A stretch of 64,000 bases of DNA, from the NCBI RefSeq assembly GCF_037975245.1, contig NC_092575.1, forward strand, positions 13,435,001 through 13,499,000, in the 5' to 3' direction. A model generated the notes under the pieces. That model did not search any database, was not told the origin of the DNA, and saw nothing but the letters and a program-made list of their open reading frames with translations. This document shows, piece by piece, positions 11,405-23,380 of the stretch (position 1 is the first letter of the stretch; every line of letters starts with the position of its first letter). Made by a program: the position numbers and the translations under genes. The stretch comes from Apostichopus japonicus (Eukaryota > Echinodermata > Holothuroidea > Aspidochirotida > Stichopodidae).

Positions 11405-12302
11405 ATGAAAAATTTTGATGTAATCGGCAGCCGCTCTTAAGTTACATTTATACTATTATAACCATCTTGGAAAGAATGGAGCCTTCTTTAGGGATATAGA
11501 CGGCAACGAGGGGGTTGAGCTGTTCCGTATAGGGGGCTATAGGGGGCATATCTATCAAACTCCATTATATTGGCTCCGGCATAAATATGTTCAGGCTATT
11601 CCATTTGGCTGTAATCGGCCGCCAATCTTAGATTTTTACTTATATTACCACTATCGAGAGAAAAGGGCCTTCTTTGGGAATACGCACGGCAATGAGGGGG
11701 TAAAGATGTGTCCTGATACGGGGCCAGGGTTCGCATCTATAAAAATCCAGTATGTTTTGTCCGGCATAAATATGTTGAGGTTATGCAATTTGGCTGTAAT
11801 CGGCCGACAATCTTAGATTAAAACTAATATTACCAATATCGATAGAATAGGGCCCTCTTTGGGAATACGGACGGTAATCAGGGAGTCAAAATGTTTGCTG
11901 ATACGGGGCCAGGGGTAAAATCTATAAAAATCCAGTATGTTTGGTCCGGCAAAAATATGTTGAGGTTATGCAATTTGCTTGTAATCGGCCAGTCTTAGTA
12001 CAATACTGATATTACGACTATCGAGAGAATAGGGCCCTCTTTGGGGATACGGACGGCAATGAGGGGATCGAAATCATTCCTGATACGGGGCCATGGAGAG
12101 TATCTATGAAAATCCAGTATGTTTGGTCCGGCATAAATATGTTCAGTCTATGCAATTTGACTGTAATTAGCCAGTCTTAGAACTATACTAATATATCGAC
12201 TATCGAGAGAATAGGGCCCTTTATGGGGATACGGACGGCAATGGGGGGGGGGTCAAAATGTATTCTGTTAGGGAGCCAGAGGTCGTATCTAACAAAATCC
12301 AG
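11405..12302 (-). repeat. 182-bp satellite array, right arm, inner part
   Basis: About five units in the opposite orientation to 4765-7609. The two innermost units (11405-11800) are the most diverged, as expected at an array edge. The array is interrupted at 12303-12305 by the 4.13-kb transposon and resumes at 16440. Confidence 0.9.
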
Positions 12303-14187
12303 TATTAGGCCATCAGCTGAAGCTCAAAATGTGGCTGTAAAATCAGTTTCGTTCCAGCAACACCGGGTCTAGACTTTTAATGCATTTTTGGGTAGTTTAA
12401 TGCATCACAAACATTATATCAAAAGTTCTCCAAAAAATTTCCTGCAGTATTTTTGTAACGCACCCTTGAAATTGGGTATGTTATGTAGACATTACGTGCT
12501 ACGATGCTATGTATTAGGAACACATGTGCTAACGTTAGATTTGGTACAGTGGTGCATACATACCACTCTTTTCTTATATGTTTAATTACGACTGATATAT
12601 TTTTTTTGTATAATAGTTGGGTCAGGGTTACAAGAATGGTGAAAGAGGATTCTGGTCTAAGGGTCAGTGAGGGTTGTTTTCAGGCATTACAAGTTGTGCC
12701 CTCCCCCCCCCCCCCCTCCATTTTCGCCAAAATGGTAAAAAATCACATTTTCAACTTTGAAACATGAAAAACAATTATTGCACATTATAACTTAAGGGTT
12801 TTAATTCTAAAAATGTACCACTTTTAATAAACTATGATATATATTGCTTTGTAATAAATCAAATACTTTTAGATTTTCCCCCTATGTTATGAATGCATTT
12901 CGTCTGTGCATGTATGCGTAAATATACACATATAATGAAAAGTTCCTCTTCATAATTGTTACACTCCCCATCCAAACTGTTTTACACATGTGACCCCCTC
13001 CCCCTCTACTTTACATGTAGCTAAATCCCTAGTTACAGTGAGATGTGCCAATGCCCCAAGACCAGTGAGTTATTTCTTTTGTATAAATCAATATATAAGT
13101 TGGCACACTAAGACATCATGGCATATCGTAGATGTGAAATAAAGTTAGTCGGTATATATCCGTTACCTTAGTACTCTTTCTACAGTCTTCTGCAAAACTA
13201 GGTACTTTCTCCATGTTACGGAAACGAAATGTTTATAATTCGTATTCCTGCAAAAAGTGTTTCCAAGGGAGTTAACGTATAAAAGAAAAGATCGACAAGG
13301 TTTCGAATGGTATTTTGAATAATAATAGTTCTATATTCTACAAATAATATGAATAATAAAGGTGAATGGTACAAATAAGTGAATAACGAAGACAGTTAAC
13401 TTAAGCCCCAGATAGAAAGAAATAATGTATCTATTAAGACTGGGTCGATACACTCAATGGTGTAGTAGAGCTGGGCCTTTGCGATGATTCAAGATACAGG
13501 TTCTTCATCAAAAGGCGCGGCGAGGAATTAATAAGTGATTAAAAGTTTATCCAAGGACAGTTGTACTAGTTATAACAGGATCCACTTCAATTCACTGCAT
13601 GGAAGTCAGATATGGTATGGAAAAGGGAAAGTCCATTCCGTAGTAGAGGTGAAGATAATTAGATGAAATAAAAGTCACTAAAGACTTGAATATCCTTCAG
13701 TCAAAACTTGAACAGATGCACAAAACGTGTTAACAATATGAATAAAACAGGTAACGAAATGTTACGGCAAAACAATAAAGAACCGTGATATTGGAACAGG
13801 GTCAGGGGCGATGGTTCCCCAACAACAGTATATAAACCTCTGACTGGTTTCAGGACGCGGTATTTGCGTCATCGTCATCAGTAAATGTAGTTGTGAGTAT
13901 GCAAGAGGTAAAGCATGCCCATAACACCCTCCTCCCCCATCCCCTCTCAGCAAAAAAAGTGTGATTTGAAGAAAATGTGGATATTTATCATAAGGTGTCT
14001 GGTAGGTAGGGTAATCTACGTAAAACTACTAATAGCTAAAATGAATATATGAATAAGATCATGTTTTCTGGTTCCTTTAAACTCTGGGGAACAAAATAAT
14101 GACAACATGACTTTGAAAAAGTTAACCCTCTTCACAAACTTCAAACTTGATTAAAATTTCAGACTAAGATATCAAGATTTAACACCA

Positions 14188-14590
14188 TCATAGTTCATCC
14201 TCCAAATCATCTTCCCCTGCATCAACAATCTCAACATCTTCTTGGAAGTTGCTGCAATTTCTATATTTACATAGGTCTGTACAGGGTAGTTGTGCATTCA
14301 TTCAGGAACATCTTCCTTTAAGACATTTGCCGACTCTACAGCTACTGCTGACACACTGAAGCGAAACATCTGGGTCAGGTGGCTTCGTCATCCAAGTGAT
14401 TATAAGGTCATCATTTTCAAGTTTCCATCCATGTCCCTCTGGTGAGAGTGCATCAATCCTTTGCTGCAATGCCCTACTGTGAATAGCAGCCTGGTTGGTG
14501 CAGCGCTTAACATGCTGGATCAGAGCATCTTTTGTTGGTGGTAAACTCTGCTCTGAGGAGGAGATGAACAGAACACCTTGTACCATGAAA
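14188..14590 (-). pseudogene. C-terminal exon of orphan transposon protein, Cys-rich tail
   Basis: Translates as SLPPTKDALIQHVKRCTNQA, then SPEGHGWKLENDDLIITWMT and KPPDP, then a Cys-rich tail. This is the LPPTxDAL...GWK...W.T.PP...C.C...GLxCTDLC pattern of a large family of uncharacterised proteins that I recall from cnidarian, mollusc, echinoderm and fish genomes. The tail reads CRVGKCLKGRCS, a TGA stop, then MNAQLPCTDLCKYRNCSN and an acidic end with a stop at 14188-14190. The frame is unbroken except for that TGA, which sits where relatives usually have Cys. One nonsense change explains it best. The upstream acceptor may be GGTACAAG near 14577. Confidence 0.6.
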
Positions 14591-14824
14591 TTGGATATTT
14601 TTGAGTCTCACATTTTATGATGGGCTACCAATATAATTACAATTCAGCTAGAAATATGTTGCAAATTACTTTAACAATTTCAATGGAAAGATTAACCTGA
14701 TATTGCATCTCAAAGCGTTTAGAGAATTTTTTAATTTTCCTTTGGGGGAGGACCCCCATATTCCAAAAGTCCTAGATCCACCCCTGAACACTCAATGAAC
14801 CACACATTGAAGAGAGTACTTTAC

Positions 14825-14975
14825 CTTTCAAGATCTGTATGTCTTCCTTGTCAAGAATTGTATCTAGTTTCTTCAACATAGAGAGTGGTACCTCACTTCA
14901 ATGGCAACACAGTCTTTTAATATTCATAAAATCTGGGCTCATCTTTTTTCCGCTCTGCTGCTTGTCGAAGCAATC
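14825..14975 (-). pseudogene. Possible middle exon of the orphan transposon protein
   Basis: The acceptor is TTATTAAAG and the donor is CTTGAAAG|GTAAAG. The frame gives DCFDKQQSGKKMSPDFMNIK, one TGA stop, then SEVPLSMLKKLDTILDKEDI. No similarity is claimed; it is listed because of the splice signals and its place between the two recognised pieces. Confidence 0.35.
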
Positions 14976-15646
14976 CTTTAATAAAATGAAATAAAAAAGC
15001 AAATTGTTTTGCATTTTCTGTTGATCAAAATGTAAGTTTGAACAAATAAGAACTAAGACAATTTTATTTCTATACCATGTGATCTGCTCATCTTCTATGG
15101 ACAAACAAAGACACATTCAAATTTTGCAAACCAGTGTCATGCAAAAAAGAATTAAAACAGGCTTTTTTTGACAGTACAGTACATTATCTCTTAATGTTTA
15201 AATTATACAATGGTAGATTATATCTGTTACTAATAATAAAGGAGACACATACTTGTTCATTTTGGTAAAGCTAGACAGGCTGATCATAAGACCTTGCAAA
15301 CCTAACCTTATTGCACCTTTGTTACACTTATTTTTCTAACTAATATAATATCTCTATCATTCAAATAAAGGGCCACAGTAAGAAAACTATGAAGCCTGTA
15401 TTTAACACTTAGGCTAGTGCCCCAGATGGAGAATTTGAAACAAATTTCCATTCCTACCACCTTATAACAAAAACAAATCAGATGACCATGCCACTAATTA
15501 TATTATGTTCAGGTCCAACACTGTGCCCTTTGACTTGGATTCTATTCCTCAAGAGCTACTACTGATCTTGCATTATGCAACTTCTCTTAACACTTCAACT
15601 ATGCCACAGAAGTACAAGTAGAGTCGTGTAGTATGCTTAGGCTTAC

Positions 15647-16133
15647 CTCCATCGAAAGTCTCTGCCTGCTGCAGCTTGTCCTGCACCCGTTTGCAACGCC
15701 GAGTAATGTATTGTTTCTTTTCCCACATATAATAAATTGAACAGGCAATACACCAGAGCTTCTGCTTGGTTTCCTCGATCTTTTCCGTCAATTCTTCGTT
15801 TAAAATCATATGGGGTCTCCTCTGGAACTGTCCGTTTTCTTGCAGCAATGTGCTTGCTATCAATGAACCGCCTGTAACACTTATCGTGGAACCCCATCAT
15901 ACTATGCTGTTGAACACACGCTTGATCGTAGTAGGCCATGGAGTAATCAGTAGTACGGCGATATCACTGTCTCCGCCGCTGAGATTAAGCCAATCTTTAG
16001 CGCAAGAAGTAACTTTAGTCCATCGTTTATTCGTCAGTGCCTTGACTGCTTCAAATTTTACAGATTCAATGTGCACTGAGCACTGTAGATTTCCGTGTGT
16101 CGAAGACTGACTAGCGCCCGTGGGAGCCGCCAT
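15647..16133 (-). pseudogene. N-terminal exon of orphan transposon protein, frameshifted
   Basis: Starts at an ATG (MAAPTGASQSSTHGNLQ). It continues VKFEAVKALTNKRWTKVTSC, then AKDWLNL, then after a frame change FHDKCYRRFIDSKHIAARKR. A second frame change leads to LNEELTEKIEETKQKLWCIA and a donor GATGGAG|GTAAGC. The W..V..CA..W...FH..CYR.F motif is the N-terminal signature of the family whose C-terminus lies at 14188-14590. At least two frameshifts show that this copy is dead. Confidence 0.5.
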
Positions 16134-16439
16134 GTTTGTTGTTTTCTACAAAGATTGCACACAGAACTCATGGCTCATTGGACAATTCATATCACATGGT
16201 ACAGATATCTCACTGGCGCACAACTTTTGAACGTAAAACGGCAGGTTTCTTAACATACGCAATAAAAAAATATAGTTCGATCTTTCGAGCGGAATTGCAA
16301 AAAAAACTGCAGGAAAGTACATGGAGAACTTTTGGATCATTAATCTAAGTTAATTTATGTATTCAATGCTGTAGAGAAATTTTAGACCCGCAGTTGCTGG
16401 AACGAAACAAGCGAATTTCGACCTTCAGCTGATGGCCTA

Positions 16440-19400
16440 TATGTTTTGTCCGGCATAAATATGTTCAGTCTATGCAATTTGACTGTAATTAGCCAGTCTT
16501 AGAACTATACTGATATATCGACTATCTCGAGAATAGGGCCCTTTAATGGGGATACGGACGGCAATGAGGGGGTCAAAATGTATTCTGTTAGGGAGCCAGA
16601 GGTCGTATCTAACGAACTCCAGTATGTTTGGTCCGGCATAAATATGTTCAGTCTATGCAATTTGACTGTAATTAGCCAGTCTTAGTACTATACTGATATT
16701 ACGACTATCGAGAGAATAGGGCCCTCTTTGGGGATACGGACGGCAATGAGAGGGTCAAAATATCTCCTGTTAGGGAGCCAGGGGTCGTATCTATCAAAAT
16801 CCAGTATGTTTGGTCCGGCATAAATGTGTTCAATTTATGCAATTTGACTGTTATTAGCCAGTCTTAGTACAATACTGATATTACGACTATCTAGAGATTA
16901 GGGCCCTCTTTGGGGATACGGACGGCAATGAGGGGGTGGAAATCATTCCTGATACGGGGCCATGGAGAGTATCTATGAATATCCAGTATGTTTGGTCCGG
17001 CATAAATATGTTCAGTCTATGCAATTTGACTGTAATTAGCCAGTCTTAGTACAATTCTGATATTACGACTATCGAGAGAATAGGGCCCTCTTTTGGCATA
17101 CGGACGGCAATGATGGGGTCAAAATGTATTCTGTTAGGGAGCCAGAGGTCGTATCTATCAAAGTCCAGTATGTTTGGTCTGGCATAAATATTTTCAGTCT
17201 ATGCAATTTGACTGTAATTAGCCAGTCTTAGTACAATACTGATATTACGACTATCTAGAGAATAGGGCCCTCTTTGGGGATACGGACGGCAATGAGGGGG
17301 TCAAAATATCTCCTGTTAGGGAGCCAGGGGTCGTATCTATCAAAATCCAGTATGTTTGGTCCGGCATAAATATGTTTAGTTTATGCAATTTGACTATAAT
17401 TAGCCAGTCTTAGTACAATACTGATATTACGACTATCGAGAGAATAGGGCCCTCTTTGGGGATACGGACGGCAATGAGGGGGTGGAAATCATTCCTGATA
17501 CGGGGCCATGGAGAGTATCTATGAAAATCTAGTTTGTTTATGCAATTTGACTGTAGTTAGCCAGTCTTAGAACTATACTAATATATCGACTATCGAGAGA
17601 ATAGGGCCCTTTTATGGGGATACGAACGGCAATGAGGGGGTCAAAATGTATTCTGTTAGGGAGCCAGAGGTCGTATCTAACAAAATCCAGTATGTTTGGT
17701 CCGGCATAAATATGTTCAGTCTATGCAATTTGACTGTAATTAGCCAGTCTTAGAACTATACTGATATATCGACTATCGCGAGAATAGGGCCCTTTAATGG
17801 GGATACGGACGGCAATGAGGGGGTCAAAATGTATTCTGTTAGAGAGCCAGGGGTCGTATCTATCGAAATCCAGTATGTTTGGTCCGGCATAAATGTGTTC
17901 AGTTTATGCAATTTGACTGTTATTAGCCAGTCTTAGTACAATACTGATATTACGACTATCTAGAGATTAGGGTGCTCTTTGGGGATACGGACGGCAATGA
18001 GGGGGTGGAAATCATTCCTGATACGGGGCCATTGAGAGTATCTATGAAAATCCAGTTTGTTTGGTCCGGCATAAATATGTCTATGCAATTTGACTGTAAT
18101 TAGCCAGTCTTAGAACTATACTAATATATTGACTATCGAGAGAATAGGGCCCTTTTATGGGGATACGAACGGCAATGAGGGGGTCAAAATATATTCTGTT
18201 AGAGAGCCAGGGGTAAAATCTATCAAAATCCAGTATGTTTGGTCCGGCATAAATATGTTCAGTCTATGCAATTTGACTGTAATTAGCCAGTCTTAGTACA
18301 ATACTGATATTACGACTATCGAGAGAACAGGGCCCTCTTTGGGGATACGGACGGCAATGAGGGGGTCAAAATGTATTCTGTTAGGGAGCCAGAGGTCGTA
18401 TCTAACAAAATCCAGTATGTTTGGTCCGGCATAAATATGTTCAGTCTATGCAATTTGACTGTAATTAGCCAGTCTTAGAACTATACTAATATATCGACTA
18501 TCGAGAGAATAGGGCCCTTTTATGGGGATACGAACGGCAATGAGGGGGTCAAAATATATTCTGTTAGAGAGCCAGGGGTAAAATCTATCAAAATCCAGTA
18601 TGTTTGGTCCGGCATAAATATGTTCAGTCTATGCAATTTGACTGTAATTAGCCAGTCTTAGTACAATACTGATATTACGACTATCGAGAGAACAGGGCCC
18701 TCTTTGGGGATACGGACGGCAATGAGGGGGTCAAAATGTATTCTGTTAGGGAGCCAGAGGTCGTATCTAACAAACTCCAGTATGTTTGGTCCGGCATAAA
18801 TATGTTCAGTCTATGCAGTTTGACTGTAATTAGCCAGTCTTAGAACTATACTAATATATCGACTATCGAGAGCATAGGGCCCTTTTATGGGGATACGAAC
18901 GGCAATGAGGGGGTCAAAATATATTCTGTTAGAGAGCCAGGGGTAAAATCTATCAAAATCCAGTATGTTTGGTCCGGCATAAATATGTTCAGTCTATGCA
19001 ATTTGACTGTAATTAGCCAGTCTTAGTACAATACTGATATTACGACTATCGAGAGAACAGGGCCCTCTTTGGGGATACGGACGGCAATGAGGGGGTAAAA
19101 ATGTATTCTGTTAGGGAGCCAGGGGTCGTATCTATGAAAATCCAGTATGTTTGGTCCGGCATAAATATGTTCAGTTTATGCAATTTGACTGTAATTAGCC
19201 AGTCTTATTACAATACTGATATTACGACTATCGAGAGAACAGGGCCCTCTTTGGGGATACGGACGGCAATGAGGGGGTCAAAATGTATCCTGTTAGGGAG
19301 CCAGGGGTCGTATCCATCAAAATCCAATATCTTCGGTCCGGCATAAATATGTTCAGTCTATGCAATTTGACTGTAATTAGCCAGTCTTATTACAATACTG

Positions 19401-21201
19401 ATATTACGACTATCGAGAGAATAGGGCCCTCTTTGGGGATACGGACGGCAATGAGGGGGTCAAAATATCTCCTGTTAGGGAGCCAGGGGTCGTATCTATC
19501 AAAATCCAGTATGTTTGGTCCGGCATAAATGTGTTCAATTTATGCAATTTGACTGTTATTAGCCAGTCTTAGTACAATACTGATTTTACGACTATCGAGA
19601 GAATAGGGCCCTCTTTGGGCATACGGACGGCAATGAGGGGGTCAAAATGTATTCTGTTAGGGAGCCAGTGGTCGTATCTATCAAAATCCAGTATGTTTGG
19701 TCCGGCATAAATATGTTCAGTCTATGCAATTTGACTGTAATTAGCCAGTCTTAGTACAATTCTTATATTACGACTATCGAGAGAACAGGGCCCTCTTTTG
19801 GCATACGGACGGCAATGAGGGGGTCAAAATGTATTCTGTTAGGGAGCCAGCGGTCGTATCTATCAAAATCCAGTATATTTGGTCCAGCATAAATATGTTC
19901 AGTCTCTGCAATTTAACTGTAATTAGACAGTTTTAGCACAATACTGATATTACGACTATCTAGAGAATAGGGCCCTCTTTGGGGATACGGACGGCAATGA
20001 GAGGGTCAAAATATCTCCTGTTAGGGAGCCAGGGGTCGTATCTATCAAAATCCAGTATGTTTGGTCCGGCATAAATGTGTTCAGTTTATGCAATTTGACT
20101 GTTATTAGCCAGTCTTAGTACAATACTGATATTACGACTATCTAGAGATTAGGGCCCTCTTTGGGGATACGGACGGCAATGAGAGGGTTAAAATGTATCC
20201 TGTTAGGGAGCCAGGGGTCGTATCTAACAAAATCCAGTATGTTTGGTCCGGCATAAATGTGTTCAGTTTATGCAATTTGACTGTAATTAGCCAGTCTTAG
20301 TACAATTCTTATATTACGACTATCTAGAGATTAGGGCCCTCTTTGGGGATACGGACGGCAATGAGAGGGTTAAAATGTATCCTGTTAGGGAGCCAGGGGT
20401 CGTATCTAACAAAATCCAGTATGTTCGGTCCGGCATAAATGTGTTCAGTTTATGCAATTTGACTGTTATTAGCCAGTCTTAGTACAATTCTTATATTACG
20501 ACTATCGAGAGAACAGGGCCCTCTTTTGGCATACGGACGGCAATGAGGGGGTCAAAATGTATTCTGTTAGGGAGCCAGCGGTCGTATCTATCAAAATCCA
20601 GTATATTTGGTCCAGCATAAATATGTTCAGTCTCTGCAATTTAACTGTAATTAGACAGTTTTAGCACAATACTGATATTACGACTATCTAGAGAATAGGG
20701 CCCTCTTTGGGGATACGGACGGCAATGAGAGGGTCAAAATATCTCCTGTTAGGGAGCCAGGGGTCGTATCTATCAAAATCCAGTATGTTTGGTCCGGCAT
20801 AAATGTGTTCAGTTTATGCAATTTGACTGTTATTAGCCAGTCTTAGTACAATACTGATATTACGACTATCTAGAGATTAGGGCCCTCTTTGGGGATACGG
20901 ACGGCAATGAGAGGGTTAAAATGTATCCTGTTAGGGAGCCAGGGGTCGTATCTAACAAAATCCAGTATGTTTGGTCCGGCATAAATGTGTTCAGTTTATG
21001 CAATTTGACTGTTATTAGCCAGTCTTAGTACAATACTGATATTACGACTATCGAGAGAATAGGGCCCTCTTTGGGGATACGGACGGCAATGAGGGGGTCA
21101 AAATGTTTCCTGCTACGAAGCCAGTGGTCGTATCTATCAAATCCAGTATGTTTGGTGCGGCATAAATATGTTCAGTCTATGCAATTTGACTGTAATTAGC
21201 C
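16440..21201 (-). repeat. 182-bp satellite array, right arm, outer part
   Basis: About 26 units, inverted relative to the left arm. Unit variants recur in order. A dimer (about 362 bp, alternating cagggccctctttgg and agggcccttttatgg units) repeats around 18240-18960. A four-unit block repeats at 19751 and 20479, exactly 728 bp apart. Unequal exchange within the arm is the likely cause. The array ends at tgtaattagcc. Confidence 0.95.
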
Positions 21202-21418
21202 ATGATAATTTCATGATAAACCGTTATAACTTGTTATTAAAAATGATCACTTGACCACCCATCATATGAATCAGCGCTACGATTTATTTGAAACAGTACA
21301 CAAGTTAGTGTTTTCTGGGGTTTTGTCTAATGTCGCTGGTCACCCTGGCAAAAAAAGTTTTCTCATTGACTTTGTACACGCTACAACTCCTAAATTTCCA
21401 CGTTGACTTTGTACACAG
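21202..21418. other. Spacer between satellite arm and right terminus
   Basis: About 215 bp without a gene. It holds two copies of TTGACTTTGTACAC (near 21368 and 21402), directly before the terminal inverted repeat. The left arm has no counterpart of this spacer. Confidence 0.55.
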
Positions 21419-21459
21419 AATATCCTGCTAGCAGAATATCCTGCTAACTTCAGGTGGGT
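21419..21459 (-). repeat. Right terminal inverted repeat of foldback element
   Basis: Ends CTTCAGGTGGGT and is followed at once by ACTGGGCTT (21460-21468). It is the inverted counterpart of 4670-4710, at 40 of 41 positions. Confidence 0.8.
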
Positions 21460-21743
21460 ACTGGGCTTGAGATCACCACAGTAAAGTGAGCCGCACTTTC
21501 AGCCGCGTTTTCAAACGATGGGAGGTGACAGCAATTTCTGAAGTTAGAGTGTGCATACTCGAAATGTGCAACTAGACAGGCTAGCGAAGCGCAATACGGT
21601 GTCTTGTAATGGCCATTAATTATCATAAGTCTGACAACAGGTACATTAGTTTTACATTTAATAATAATAATAATTATCTCAATTTAAAATTACTTGGCAA
21701 TTTGATGTTTCCCTCTTTTTTTCAGGCTCAAACTATATACAAA

Positions 21744-23380
21744 ATTGGAGTGATCCGATGCCCACACAAGGATATATGACGTCATCAAATACCCCTTCCT
21801 CACAAAAATATTCAAAAGAGATTTCAAAATGCTTAACTTGCACATAATTCGAATGTGCGGCTGAGTCTATATCTGCAATTGGCCTCATAGAAACTTCTTC
21901 AAATTCATATATATTGTAGAAATACTCTTCATCTATACCCTCATATTAAGATTGGAGTGATCCGATGCCCACACAAGGATATATGACGTCATCAAATACC
22001 CCTTCCTCAAAACAATTTACGAGAGATTTCAAATTAAGGTTAAACTTTACACATAAATCGAATGTTCGGCTGAGTTTATATCTGCATTTAGCCTCATAGA
22101 AACTCCTTCAAATTCATATATATTGTAGAACTACTCTTCATCTATACCCTCATATTAAGATTGGAGTGATCCGATGCCCACACAAGGATATATGACGTCA
22201 TCAAATACCCCTTCCTCACAAAAACATGCACAAGAGATTTCAAAATGCTTAACTTACACATAATTCGAATGTGCGGCTGAGTCTATATCTCATTTGACCT
22301 GATAGAAAATCCTTCAAATTCATATATATTGTAGCACTACTCTTCATCTATTCCCTCATATTAAGATTGGAGTGATCCGATGCCCACACAAGGATATATG
22401 ACGTCATCAAATACCCCTTCCTCAAAAATATTGGGATTTCAAATTAAGGTTAAACTTTACACATAAATCGAATGTGCGGCTGAGTTCATATCTGCAATTG
22501 GCCTCATAGCAACTCCTTCAAATTCATATATATTGTAGAACTACTCTTCATCTATACCCTTATATTAAGATTGGAGTGATCCGATGCCCACACAAGGATA
22601 TATGACGTCATCAAATACCCCTTCCTCAAAAATATTCACAAGAGATTTCAAATTAAGGCTAAACTTTACACATAAATCGAATGTGCGGCTGAGTTTATAT
22701 CTGCAATTGGCCTCATAGAAACTTCTTCAAATTCATATATATTGTAGAACTACTCTTCATCTATACCCTCATATTAAGATTGGAGTGATTTGATGCCCAC
22801 ACAAGGATATATGACGTCATAAAGTACCCCTTCCTCAAAACAATTTACGACCGATTTCAAAGTCAACAATCAAATATTATACACATAAATCGAATGTGCG
22901 GCTGAGTTTATATCTGCATTTAGCCTCATAGAAACTCCTTCAAATTCATATATATTTTAGAACTACTCTTCATCTATACCCTCATATTAAGATTGGAGTG
23001 ATCCGATGCCAACACAAGGATATATGACGTCATCAAATACCCCTTCCTCACAAAAACATTCACAAGAGATTTCAAAATGCTTAACTTACACATAATTCGA
23101 ATGTGCGGCTGAGTTCATATCTGCATTTAGCCTCATAGAAACTCCTTCAAATTCATATATATTGTAGCACTACTCTTCATCTATACCCTCATATTAAGAT
23201 TGGAGTGATCCGATGCCCACACAAGGATATATGACGTCATCAAATACCCCTTCCTCAAAAATATTGGGATTTCAAATTAAGGCTTAACTTTACGCATAAT
23301 TCGAACGTGCGGCTGAGTTTATATCTGCATTTGGCCTTATAGAAACTCCTACAAATTCATATATATTGTAGAAGTACTCT
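21744..23380 (+). repeat. Second satellite, about 206-bp unit, eight units
   Basis: The landmark attggagtgatccgatg recurs at 21744, 21951, 22160, 22366 and onward to about 23197. Each unit has the conserved block aaggatatatgacgtcat, an inner variable stretch, gaatgtgcggctgag and atattgtag. Units differ by small deletions after cttcctca. It is unrelated to the 182-bp satellite and lies outside the 9-bp duplication. Confidence 0.93.

Larger units (their letters stand above)
12306..16439. mobile_element. 4.13-kb TIR transposon carrying an orphan Cys-rich protein gene
   Basis: It splits one satellite unit. The left end TAGGCCATCAGCTGAAG and the inverted right end agree. Similarity resumes further in (GTTTCGTTCCAGCAAC, GGGTCTA), for about 60 bp in all. 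TAT flanks both sides (12303-12305, 16440-16442) where the uninterrupted satellite has a single TAT, indicating a 3-bp target duplication. Three gene pieces lie on the minus strand (15647-16133, 14825-14975, 14188-14590). A 3-bp duplication fits PIF/Harbinger, CACTA, Academ or Zator, but the termini match none I know, so I leave the superfamily open. Confidence 0.78.
4670..21459. mobile_element. Giant foldback-type transposon, 16.8 kb
   Basis: The left end starts ACCCACCTGAAGTTAGCAGG. The right end, read inverted, starts with the same 20 bases. The match runs 41 bp with one mismatch (G/A at position 31). The identical 9-bp sequence ACTGGGCTT lies immediately outside both ends (4661-4669 and 21460-21468), as expected for a target-site duplication. 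Inside each terminus lies an array of the same 182-bp satellite in opposite orientations, so the arms form long, unequal inverted repeats (about 2.8 and 5.7 kb). This resembles Drosophila FB elements (9-bp duplication, arms of subrepeats) and MULE-type elements (usually 9-11-bp duplications). No transposase of its own was found in the core, so it is probably non-autonomous. Nested insertions at 7636-8045, 8470-9383 and 12306-16439 postdate it or its arrays. Confidence 0.72.

Noticed and set aside
14735-14788. A further hAT-like element (gggggaggaccccc ... tagatccacccctg)
   Set aside because: Only one terminus-like end is visible; without a partner end or duplication it cannot be called an element.
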